DNA of 9,971 nt from Clostridiaceae bacterium. GTDB lineage: Bacteria; Bacillota; Clostridia; Acetivibrionales; DUMC01. Below the pieces are notes generated by a model. It was not told the origin of the DNA. It saw nothing but the letters and a program-made list of their open reading frames with translations, and ran no database searches. Location: positions 1 through 9,971 of the forward strand of contig JAAZDH010000122.1 in NCBI GenBank assembly GCA_012512865.1. Direction: 5' to 3'. Positions 1-6,443 of the stretch are shown piece after piece. A program made the position numbers and the translations under genes. The stretch's first letter is position 1. Every line of letters starts with the position of its first letter.

Positions 1-18
1 AGGATCTGGTGGTTCATA

Positions 19-999
19 ATGAAAAATTTAAGTATCCTGTATCTTTCTTATGAGGATGTGGAAAAAATCGGGTTGACTATGAAAGAAGTTATTGAAACCC
101 TCGAGAAAATGTTTGCATTGAAAGGCCAAGGGAAATATGAAATGCCGCCGAAACCCGGCATACATACCCGTAAGGATGCTTTTCTTCATGCAATGCCTGC
201 CTACATACCGGATATGAATGCTGCCGGGATAAAGTGGGTTGGCGGTTACCCGGAGAATTACAAAAAAGGGTTGCCATAAATAACCGGACTCATGGTACTG
301 AATGACCCTGAAACCGGCATACCTCTTGCTGTAATGGATTGCACGCTGATAACCGCCAAAAGAACGGGGGCTGCAACGGCAGTTGCTGCCAAATACCTTG
401 CAAGGCCTGATTCCAAGGTAATAGGAGTTATTGGCTGCGGCGTGCAGGGCCAAAGCAATCTTGAAGCTTTACTGGCTGTACAAAATCAAATCACGACCGT
501 ATTTGCATACGATATTCTAAAACATAAAACTGAACAATACATAGCAAGAAACGAGGAATTATTCCCTCAAATCGATTTTATAGAGGCAAATTCTCCGAAA
601 GAAGCTGTTGAAAATAGTGACATTATAGTTACTGCAGGACCTATAATAAAAGACCCCGACCAGGTAATCGAAGCAAGCTGGTTTAAAGAGGGGGCATTTG
701 CTTCACCGGTTGATTTTGATTCCTATTGGAAACCAGCTGCAATGAAGATGTCGAATAAATTCTGCACCGACGATATCCAGCAATTGCTCTATTACAAGAG
801 CGTAGGTTATTTCAAAGATATACCAGGCATTTATGCGGATTTGGGAGAAATCGTCGCCGGCATAAAAGTCGGGAGGGAAAATGAAAAAGAACACATAATG
901 TCCGTTAACCTTGGGATAGCCCTTGAGGATGTTGCAACAGCTATACTGGTATATGAAAGGGCAAGGCAGAAAAACATCGGTATTGAACTGCCCTTATAA
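19..999 (+). pseudogene. Ornithine cyclodeaminase/mu-crystallin family protein, interrupted by an in-frame TAA
   Basis: This is an NAD(P)-dependent ornithine cyclodeaminase/mu-crystallin family gene. The family includes deaminating cyclases, imine reductases and amino-acid dehydrogenases, and the substrate here cannot be told. Two segments in the same frame (19-276 and 280-999) together make a normal family length of about 326 residues. The N-terminal segment carries the substrate-side motifs HAMPAYIP and AAGIKWVGG (Lys72). The downstream segment carries DPETGIPLAVMD, RTGAATAVAAKYLA and the Rossmann loop GCGVQGQSN at about residues 140-148. A TAA at 277-279 separates GLP from ITGLMVLNDP, where relatives usually have an aromatic residue, so TAT or TAC to TAA is the simplest change. 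No frameshift is seen. Restart at ATG 292 is possible, but the only purine-rich stretch (262-270) lies about 21 bases upstream. It is a recent pseudogene, a strain-specific mutation or a base-call error. Start 19 follows a weak GGTGG (8-12). Confidence 0.75.
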
Positions 1000-1143
1000 A
1001 AAGACTGGCCGGTTTGTTTTTAGTTTGTTATGATGAAACGGGCTGTTATACCTGTGAAATTGCCGAAGGAATGAGGGTTTTAATTACTTTTTATAAAAAT
1101 ACATATATTTTAAAAATATTTATACAAATTAGTTGTAATATTA

Positions 1144-1172
1144 TTGATTTTTTGTGAAGGTGGTGTTATAAT
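1144..1172 (+). promoter_or_regulatory. Probable sigma-A-type promoter of the importer operon
   Basis: TTGATT at 1144-1149 (4 of 6 matches to the -35 consensus) is followed, after exactly 17 bases, by a perfect TATAAT at 1167-1172. AT-rich DNA lies directly upstream. A second TATAAT at 1178-1183 has no comparable -35. Transcription from here would give a leader of about 250 bases before the permease start, which is long and leaves room for post-transcriptional control or a second promoter. Confidence 0.5.
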
Positions 1173-1206
1173 GGTGTTATAATAAGTTTTGAAAGTGGTA
1201 TTACAA
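1161..1206 (+). repeat. Direct repeats overlapping the -10 region
   Basis: TGGTGTTATAA occurs twice with no gap (1161-1171 and 1172-1182). A diverged third copy, TGGTATTACAA, lies at 1196-1206; the second and third copies are both followed by TAAG. The first two copies contain the two TATAAT boxes, so any protein binding this motif would cover the promoter. The repeats are visible; a regulatory role is inference. Confidence 0.5.
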
Positions 1207-1233
1207 TAAGGTTGATGTAGTAAATGACTGGCA

Positions 1234-1269
1234 ATATGAAATACTATAAAACGATATGAAATATGAAAA
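1234..1269 (+). repeat. ATATGAAATA direct repeats with a 20-bp period
   Basis: ATATGAAATA occurs at 1234-1243 and again at 1254-1263, exactly 20 bp apart, that is, on the same face of the helix. ATATGAAAA at 1261-1269 overlaps the second copy. This layout suits tandem-site regulators of the AraC type, which often control LplABC-type importers in Firmicutes. No such regulator gene is in the window, and the repeats lie downstream of the best promoter call. Confidence 0.4.
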
Positions 1270-1433
1270 CTCTGTTATTAGGTGCATTACCTACTTCATT
1301 TAGGTTCTTAATGATTGGGTGTGTACGGTATGACGGGTGCTTCTTTGTAACATAATAGTTTATTCTTTTAACGGTAAAATAGGGCAGAAACAAGTTTTAT
1401 ATATCCTTAACCGAAAGGGGATAAGTTAAGCAG

Positions 1434-2420
1434 ATGTCCAGTACAGGTCTAGTTCCGGGAGTTTCTGTTGAAAAGAAACTAAAAAGCAGTTTTCAAGTTC
1501 TCAATAAGACTAAAAGCAGGTCTCGCCTTAGATATATTCTTAATAATTGTGAGCTATACCTGTTTTTGCTTCCGGTTATAGTACACCTTGCCATATTCAG
1601 CTATTATACAATATATGGAGTTCAGATTGCATTCCGGGATTATGATCCCCTAAAGGGTTTTTTAGGAAGCCCATGGGTAGGATTGAAGCACATGAGGCGT
1701 TTTATTAACTCGCCATATTTCTTTCAGACACTTAGAAACACCCTGGTGCTCAGTATTTATTCCCTGGCAATCGGCTTCCCGATACCCGTGTTCATGGCGT
1801 TATTATTGAACCAGATGGTGAGCCAGCGATATAAGCGATTCGTCCAAACCGTATTATATGCACCTCATTTTATTTCTACAGTGATTGTTGTAGGGATGCT
1901 CTTTATATTTCTTTCACCGACCAACGGGCCTGTAAACAGTGTTATTAAAATGTTTGGCAAGGAACCCGTCTATTTCATAGGAATACCTGAATTATTCAGC
2001 AGCATATATGTTTGGTCGGGTGTCTGGCAAAGTGCAGGCTGGGGAATGGTGATATATCTTGCTGCTTTAAGCAGCGTGCCTGTTGAGTTGCACGAAGCAG
2101 CCATTATTGACGGTGCTACAAAGGTGCAAAGAATACGGTATGTTGATGTTCCGACTATTATGCCGACAATTGTCATTCTCCTGATACTTAACCTGGGAAA
2201 CCTGATTAGCGTTGGTTTTGAGAAGGTTTATCTTATGCAGACCGCATTAAATATCAGCACATCGGAGATTATATCAACTTACGTGTACAAGCGCGGCTTA
2301 AACGGTGGAGAATTCAGTTTTGCTTCTGCCGTCGGCTTGCTCAATAATGTTGCAAACTTGATACTGCTTATAATTTTTAACCGGGTAGCAAGATCTATTA
2401 GTGAAACAAGCTTATGGTAA
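1434..2420 (+). CDS. ABC sugar importer permease, LplB type
   Basis: Inner-membrane permease of a CUT1-family carbohydrate ABC importer (binding-protein-dependent transport component, LplB/COG4209 type), 328 residues, a normal length. A basic N-terminal tail (to about residue 38) precedes a first membrane segment at about 42-63. Further hydrophobic segments lie near 100-125, 137-160, 195-213, 243-263 and 300-318, six in all. The EAA loop that contacts the ATPase is clear: EAAIIDGA at 221-228 and a proline at 240. The protein ends in SLW, as relatives commonly do. The start ATG follows GAAAGGGG (1413-1420) with a slightly long 13-base gap; no other start fits. It pairs with the next permease and the lipoprotein downstream. 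No ATPase gene lies nearby, as is usual for this type, which shares an MsmX-like ATPase. The oligosaccharide is unknown; a uronate-containing one is suggested only by the neighbouring KDG genes. Confidence 0.93.
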   Translation: MSSTGLVPGVSVEKKLKSSFQVLNKTKSRSRLRYILNNCELYLFLLPVIVHLAIFSYYTIYGVQIAFRDYDPLKGFLGSPWVGLKHMRRFINSPYFFQTLRNTLVLSIYSLAIGFPIPVFMALLLNQMVSQRYKRFVQTVLYAPHFISTVIVVGMLFIFLSPTNGPVNSVIKMFGKEPVYFIGIPELFSSIYVWSGVWQSAGWGMVIYLAALSSVPVELHEAAIIDGATKVQRIRYVDVPTIMPTIVILLILNLGNLISVGFEKVYLMQTALNISTSEIISTYVYKRGLNGGEFSFASAVGLLNNVANLILLIIFNRVARSISETSLW

Positions 2421-2432
2421 TCAAGCTTATGG
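2407..2432 (+). repeat. 11-bp direct repeat across the permease stop codon
   Basis: CAAGCTTATGG at 2407-2417 is repeated exactly at 2422-2432, a 15-bp period. The first copy encodes the terminal SLW of the permease. The second lies just after the TAA and in the same frame would encode the same residues. It looks like a small slippage duplication. The AAGCTT cores are self-complementary, so the two copies could also form a short RNA stem. Confidence 0.55.
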
Positions 2433-2510
2433 CTGCGGTAAAAAGGTTTAACAACACAGTTTTGCGCTAAAAAATATAATTACCCTTGCAAAACAAAACA
2501 CCTATGGCAA

Positions 2511-2517
2511 GAGGTGA
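2511..2517 (+). promoter_or_regulatory. Ribosome binding site that sets the second permease start
   Basis: GAGGTGA lies 5 bases before ATG 2523, an ideal spacing. The GTG at 2514 is inside this site and would itself have no ribosome binding site, so ATG 2523 is the better start than GTG 2514. Confidence 0.7.
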
Positions 2518-2522
2518 ACAGG

Positions 2523-3413
2523 ATGAAAAATCTTTTTCGTACTAAAAGTGATAAAATGTTTGACATTTTCAATTATGTATTCTTTACAATTGCTGTGATA
2601 ATAGTAATTTATCCTCTTTATTTCATTGTAATTTCTTCTATATCCGATCCCTTACATGTTGCTGCAGGAAAGGTTGTATTCTATCCGAAGGGTTTCACGA
2701 TTGAAGGATATGAAAAAGTAATGACCCACGATACAATTCCCAGGGGATATTTGAATTCTATTTTCTATACATGCTTGGGAACATTTATAAACTTGCTGCT
2801 TACATTGCCGCCAGGGTATGCCCTTTCCAAGAAGGATTTGGTTTTCAAAAATCAAATCATGGTTTATTTAGTTATCCCTATGTACATAAGCGGGGGCCTG
2901 ATACCTACATATATCCTGATAAAGAACCTAGATATGCTGGATAAAATCTGGTCACTTTTAATTCCTGGTGCTGTAAGCGTTTGGAATATTATTATTGCAC
3001 GCACATTTTTCCAGAGCAATATCCCCAACGAGCTTTGGGAGTCTGCAATGATGGACGGGTGCAGGCATACGCGTTTTTTCCTGTCCATTGTACTGCCATT
3101 GTCAATGCCGCTGGTTTCAGTAATGATATTGTTCTATGGCATCGGACATTGGAATGCCTGGTTTAACGCCTTGATATATATAAGGAACAGGAAGCTTTTT
3201 CCCCTGCAGCTGGTTTTACGGGAAGTACTGTTTTTCAACGACAAGAATATAGATTTTATTAAAGACCCCGAGGAGCTTGTCCGGCGCCAAAGGCTGGCAG
3301 AAAGCATAAAATATGCTTCAATTATTGTTGCAAGCGTTCCAGTATTGATGATTTATCCTTTTCTTCAGAAATACTTTACTAAGGGTATAATGGTTGGTTC
3401 ACTTAAAGGTTGA
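2523..3413 (+). CDS. ABC sugar importer permease, LplC/YtcP type (MalG-like)
   Basis: Second inner-membrane permease of the importer (CUT1 family, COG0395 type), 296 residues from ATG 2523. It forms a heterodimeric channel with the permease encoded just upstream. Hydrophobic segments lie near residues 18-40, 78-100, 112-132, 145-160, 187-207 and 262-281. The EAA loop reads ESAMMDGC (173-180) with LPLSMP following at 191-196. The protein ends in YFTKGIMVGSLKG, close to the usual C-terminal signature of this subfamily. The 102 bases between the two permeases hold the short direct repeat at 2407-2432 and a weak stem (GTTTTGC 2459-2465 with GCAAAAC 2488-2494); no promoter is evident, so co-transcription is likely. 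The binding-protein gene follows after 182 bases. The substrate cannot be read from the sequence. Confidence 0.93.
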   Translation: MKNLFRTKSDKMFDIFNYVFFTIAVIIVIYPLYFIVISSISDPLHVAAGKVVFYPKGFTIEGYEKVMTHDTIPRGYLNSIFYTCLGTFINLLLTLPPGYALSKKDLVFKNQIMVYLVIPMYISGGLIPTYILIKNLDMLDKIWSLLIPGAVSVWNIIIARTFFQSNIPNELWESAMMDGCRHTRFFLSIVLPLSMPLVSVMILFYGIGHWNAWFNALIYIRNRKLFPLQLVLREVLFFNDKNIDFIKDPEELVRRQRLAESIKYASIIVASVPVLMIYPFLQKYFTKGIMVGSLKG

Positions 3414-3511
3414 TTTAATGGTTTAAAGCCATAGTTTAAATGTTAAAAGTGTAATTGTATTAAGGTTTAGTATATTGATTCATTATCCTTAATGAAGTAC
3501 CTTCAAGTAAA

Positions 3512-3533
3512 TTACCGGGTATTTCCCCGGTAA
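3512..3533 (+). other. Perfect RNA hairpin between permease and binding-protein genes
   Basis: TTACCGGG (3512-3519) and CCCGGTAA (3526-3533) pair perfectly around a 6-base loop. It is followed by an A-rich run, not a T run, so it is not a plus-strand intrinsic terminator. It sits 62 bases before the binding-protein ATG. A second stem, ACGCAAGC (3547-3554) with GCTGCGT (3561-3567) and one bulged A, lies between. Intercistronic hairpins at this place in importer operons often protect or process mRNA so that the binding protein is made in excess; that role here is inference. Confidence 0.55.
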
Positions 3534-3580
3534 AAATAAAAATTCAACGCAAGCCATATAGCTGCGTGCGGAAATTAAAA

Positions 3581-3588
3581 AAAAGGGG
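3581..3588 (+). promoter_or_regulatory. Ribosome binding site of the binding-protein gene
   Basis: AAAAGGGG lies 7 bases before ATG 3596. It fixes that ATG as the start in preference to an in-frame GTG at 3566, which lies inside a predicted stem, has no ribosome binding site and would put a ten-residue basic extension in front of a normal signal peptide. Confidence 0.7.
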
Positions 3589-3595
3589 TAAAAAA

Positions 3596-5218
3596 ATGAC
3601 AAGGAAAAGAGTTATATCGGTCCTAATCTGTCTCGTATTTCTGCTTACATCACTGTTGGCAGGCTGCGGCGGCCAGTCAAAAACAGGACAGGATAAGACA
3701 ACCGGCGGTGATACGGGTTCAGAAGAAGTCTTTAATCCCTCGGGATATCCAATTGTGAACAAACCAATGACCTTTAAAGTATTTCTTCCTGGGAGTGAGA
3801 TGGACTTCAACGAAAAATCGGCCTGGTACGAAATCTCGGAAAAAACCAACGTTTATATCGAATGGGACAATCCAACCTGGAATGCAATAGCAGAAAGAAA
3901 GCAGCTAATGTTTGCTTCAGGGGATTATGCTGATGCAATTGGCGGTTGGACCCTTAGCAGTGCGGATGTCGCCAAGTACGGGCCCGCGGGTGTATTCCTT
4001 CCTTTACAGGACTGGATAGAACAGTATACCGTCAACATCAAGCAAAGCTTTATAGATGTTCCTGAAGCAAAAGCAACACTAACATTGCCCGACGGGAACA
4101 TTTATACACTGCCTATCATAGGAAGGCAGCCGCCTACCAGGGCATGCACCCACATCAACAAGGTATGGCTTGAAAGAATAGGCAAAGACATTCCGACAAC
4201 TACCGATGAATTGCTTGAAGTGTTAAAGCTATTTAAAACATCCGACCCGAACCAGAATGGTGAAGCTGATGAAATCCCGATTACATTTACATACAAGGGA
4301 ACGAACAATAATGACCACTACGGTCTTTTTGGATGGTTCGGATACATGGATTGGTCGAATCACATGATCCAGCTTGACCGCAAGGTTGTGTGGGCACCGG
4401 CCCAGGAAGGCTGGAAAGATGCTGTCAAGTATTTTGCCCTGTTGTGGAAAGAAGGAGTGCTTGACAAGGAAATATTTTCACATGACATTCCTCAGTATGA
4501 TGCCAAGATCAGGCAGGATCCTCCTATTGTAGGAATATACCAAGCTTTCGGCAATATTAACCTTGAAGTGTGGACTTACCTGCCACCACCCAAGACACCT
4601 AATGGTAACAAGCCAGCATGGCCGAATGGAGACCCATGGATATTCAAGGAGCAATGTGCCATCACTGTTGCAGCCACCAAGGACGGCAAGGATCCCCGTG
4701 CACTCCTGAGGTATGTTGATGAAATTTATCTCAACGGCACATATGACGGCTCAGGCTTGAACCCCTTGTTCCATGGACCCAAGGGAGTAGGTTGGGACCT
4801 GGACGAAGAAGGGAAAATTATAACTCTGGATCCCTCGCAAACAGACCCTGAATGGGAGAAAAAATTCGGAATGCCTTATGGATTCGCCTGGTATGAACCC
4901 TTAAAAACATGGGAAAACAAGGCTATGGATGAAGCCGCCAAGCTCAAGAATTTTGTATCAGGTGAAATATGGGGACCGTATCAAGGCCAACAGCTTCCGC
5001 AATTGTGGCTAAGCGAAGAGCAGCAGGCTGAAGCATCATCCTATCTCACCGATTTGCAGAAGCTGACCGAAGAAATGACTGCAAGATGGATTTCAAATCA
5101 GGGAGATATTGATGCTGAGTATGAACAATACTTGAATGAATGCAAGAAGATGGGCCTGGACAACCTTCTTAAAATATACCAGGACGCTGTTGACGCTTAT
5201 TATCGTGCAGCAAAGTAA
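3596..5218 (+). CDS. Extracellular solute-binding lipoprotein of the sugar importer (LplA type)
   Basis: Family 1 solute-binding protein that captures the sugar outside the cell and delivers it to the two permeases encoded upstream; 540 residues, typical for the large LplA-type proteins. The start gives a classic lipoprotein signal: basic MTRKR, a hydrophobic core at residues 6-21 and a lipobox LLAGC with the lipidated Cys at 24, then a flexible Gly/Ser/Thr-rich linker to about 45. The body contains the usual FASGDYADAIGGW stretch (106-118) and a calcium-loop-like DPNQNGEADE (217-226), common in this group. Many Trp and Tyr residues fit stacking against sugar rings. It closes the importer operon. 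The intergenic hairpins on both sides suggest a more stable message than for the permeases. The ligand is unknown; pectin or other uronate oligosaccharides are a guess from the minus-strand genes. Confidence 0.92.
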   Translation: MTRKRVISVLICLVFLLTSLLAGCGGQSKTGQDKTTGGDTGSEEVFNPSGYPIVNKPMTFKVFLPGSEMDFNEKSAWYEISEKTNVYIEWDNPTWNAIAERKQLMFASGDYADAIGGWTLSSADVAKYGPAGVFLPLQDWIEQYTVNIKQSFIDVPEAKATLTLPDGNIYTLPIIGRQPPTRACTHINKVWLERIGKDIPTTTDELLEVLKLFKTSDPNQNGEADEIPITFTYKGTNNNDHYGLFGWFGYMDWSNHMIQLDRKVVWAPAQEGWKDAVKYFALLWKEGVLDKEIFSHDIPQYDAKIRQDPPIVGIYQAFGNINLEVWTYLPPPKTPNGNKPAWPNGDPWIFKEQCAITVAATKDGKDPRALLRYVDEIYLNGTYDGSGLNPLFHGPKGVGWDLDEEGKIITLDPSQTDPEWEKKFGMPYGFAWYEPLKTWENKAMDEAAKLKNFVSGEIWGPYQGQQLPQLWLSEEQQAEASSYLTDLQKLTEEMTARWISNQGDIDAEYEQYLNECKKMGLDNLLKIYQDAVDAYYRAAK

Positions 5219-5238
5219 TAACAATTGTGCTTTTAATT

Positions 5239-5296
5239 AAATTTAACCGGCACATGGTTGCCCGGTAAGTTAGAAACGGTTTATATGGTTAAATTT
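5239..5296 (+). other. Competing inverted repeats after the binding-protein gene
   Basis: AAATTTAACC (5239-5248) and GGTTAAATTT (5287-5296) are perfect 10-base complements enclosing 38 bases. Inside, ACCGG (5246-5250) pairs with CCGGT (5262-5266), and this shorter stem shares bases with the outer arm, so the two folds exclude each other. The octamer CCCGGTAA at 5261-5268 is the same as the right arm of the hairpin at 3526-3533 before the gene. Confidence 0.45.
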
Positions 5297-5321
5297 GTCT
5301 TATCGGTCATTAATTAAAGTA

Positions 5322-5366
5322 ATACGGGGAAGTGGAGGTTTCCTCTGTTTCCCCGTATATTCTTAC
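5322..5366 (+). terminator. Long hairpin, probable terminator or attenuator
   Basis: ATACGGGGAA (5322-5331) pairs perfectly with TTCCCCGTAT (5349-5358). Inside, GTG and TGT can form three G-U pairs and GAGG pairs with CCTC around a TTT loop, giving a 17-pair RNA stem. The tail (ATTCTTAC) is only moderately T-rich, so termination may be partial. It comes about 100 bases after the importer operon and only some 34 bases before the ribosome binding site of the next gene, so read-through into the carrier gene is possible. Confidence 0.55.
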
Positions 5367-5391
5367 AAACAAAATGCATGTTTAAAAAAGC

Positions 5392-5396
5392 GAGGT
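5392..5396 (+). promoter_or_regulatory. Ribosome binding site that sets the carrier start
   Basis: GAGGT lies 5 bases before ATG 5402. The earlier in-frame ATG at 5378 has no ribosome binding site and would only add eight mostly basic residues. Confidence 0.6.
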
Positions 5397-5401
5397 ATAA
5401 G

Positions 5402-6322
5402 ATGGAAGGAAGAATCATAATAAACCAGGTACTTGTTTTGTTTATTATTGCGTTTATCGGTTTTATAGCAAAAAAAAAGAACATCATCACCGCTGAAGTG
5501 AATAAAAAGCTTGCAGAATTGCTGCTGTTTGTTACTTCTCCCTTGTTGATTATTTCATCTTTCAATTTAGGTTTTTCAAGGGATATCCTGTCAAATGTAG
5601 CAATTGTCTTTGCTTTTTCGATATCCATCCATGTTGTTTCCATCCTATTAAGCAAAATTCTTTTTATTAGATTTCCGGACAACATAAAAAAAGTGCTCCA
5701 GTACACCGCAATTTATTCAAACTGCGGGTATATGGGGTTCCCCGTGCTGGAAAGCGTGTTTGGGAAGCCCAGTATCTTCTATGGTTCCATTTATCTCATG
5801 GTGTTGAATATATTTTTGTGGACCAACGGGGTCATGATTTTTGCAGGTGGCAAAGATCCGAAAATAATGAAAAAAGCGTTGATTAATCCTGGAATTATTG
5901 CTGTTGCGGTGGCAATGATCAAATTCCTGTTTTCTATTAATTTACCAACGCCCTTGTTTAAAGCAATTGAAATGGTAGGGTCAATGACCTCTCCATTGTC
6001 TATGCTGATAATGGGAGCCATTCTTGCCGACATCAACCTCAAAACTATGTTTTCCGGTTTTGAACTATATTATGGTGCAATAATCCGTTTATTAGGTATT
6101 CCTGTCTTGACCCTTGCCATTTTGCGCCTGATCAATTTCCCGGCTGAACTGCTTGGAATTTGCATTATTCTTATAGCAATGCCTGCCGCGGCAAATACGG
6201 CCATTTTCGCTGAAATGTTTGACGGGGATTCTGCCTTTGCATCAAAGGTCGTTGCTTTTACGACACTGTTTTCAACCATTACCATCCCGGTAATTCTTAT
6301 GTTAATCCAGCATTTTGTTTAG
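5402..6322 (+). CDS. AEC (auxin efflux carrier) family transporter
   Basis: Polytopic inner-membrane secondary transporter of the AEC family (membrane transport protein domain), 306 residues, the family's usual length. About ten hydrophobic segments fall into two halves, roughly residues 9-24, 36-55, 65-88, 100-120, 126-147, then 160-179, 198-212, 223-243, 248-266 and 280-302. Conserved features include NCGYMGFPVLESVFG at 107-121, an INPG at 161-164 opening the second half, the polar-gapped MLIMGAILAD at 201-210, and PAAANTAIFAEMF at 261-273. Bacterial members export or import small carboxylates such as malate or malonate, but substrates are known for few, so none is assigned. It is alone between the hairpin that ends the importer operon and the convergent repressor gene. 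Transport of a sugar acid or of a fermentation acid would suit the locus, but that is inference. Confidence 0.88.
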   Translation: MEGRIIINQVLVLFIIAFIGFIAKKKNIITAEVNKKLAELLLFVTSPLLIISSFNLGFSRDILSNVAIVFAFSISIHVVSILLSKILFIRFPDNIKKVLQYTAIYSNCGYMGFPVLESVFGKPSIFYGSIYLMVLNIFLWTNGVMIFAGGKDPKIMKKALINPGIIAVAVAMIKFLFSINLPTPLFKAIEMVGSMTSPLSMLIMGAILADINLKTMFSGFELYYGAIIRLLGIPVLTLAILRLINFPAELLGICIILIAMPAAANTAIFAEMFDGDSAFASKVVAFTTLFSTITIPVILMLIQHFV

Positions 6323-6351
6323 ATTTTAACATATGGAGTTTAGCAAATATA

Positions 6352-6436
6352 GGCATGAATGTACGAATAAAGAATATACACATTAATGCACGTACGTATA
6401 CGCCTGAAGATTTATACGAAAATTCATTTATACGAA
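6352..6436. repeat. Repeat-rich convergent spacer
   Basis: This lies between two converging genes. An imperfect inverted repeat, 6352-6365 against 6391-6404, pairs GGC with GCC and GTACG with CGTAC, with two mismatches and two G-U pairs between. An 11-bp direct repeat ATTTATACGAA follows at 6410-6420 and 6426-6436 (16-bp period). TACG occurs five times in 75 bases. Neither strand has a T run placed to make the stem a classic terminator. Confidence 0.4.
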
Positions 6437-6443
6437 GAAAATT

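Larger units (their letters stand above)
1000..1433. other. 434-base non-coding region before the importer operon
   Basis: No gene is supported here. After the cyclodeaminase stop there is no convincing terminator: the CTGGCCGG at about 1006-1013 has no loop, although a T-rich run follows. Positions 1081-1140 are very AT-rich with two short perfect palindromes (1088-1099 and 1105-1119), as in UP-element-like or curved DNA. A promoter lies at 1144-1172, overlapping direct repeats. About 250 bases then remain before the first permease. That leader holds a second set of direct repeats (1234-1269) and a small hairpin (TAGGT/ACCTA, about 1280-1294). I recognise no known riboswitch. Confidence 0.6.

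Noticed and set aside
277..279. Stop-codon recoding (selenocysteine or pyrrolysine) in the cyclodeaminase gene
   Set aside because: The codon is TAA, not TGA or TAG, and relatives appear to have an ordinary aromatic residue there.
28..458. Open frames on the minus strand opposite the cyclodeaminase gene
   Set aside because: They show no family motifs and no ribosome binding site, and are shadows of the conserved plus-strand protein.
1000..1030. Intrinsic terminator after the cyclodeaminase gene
   Set aside because: A T-rich run is present, but the CTGGCCGG stem has no loop and extended pairing fails.
1000..1433. Catabolite-repression (cre) site before the importer
   Set aside because: TGAAACGGGCTGTT near 1032-1045 departs from the cre consensus at key positions, and no better match was found.
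3566..3595. GTG start giving a ten-residue N-terminal extension of the binding protein
   Set aside because: It has no ribosome binding site and lies in a stem; ATG 3596 has a good site and starts a perfect lipoprotein signal.
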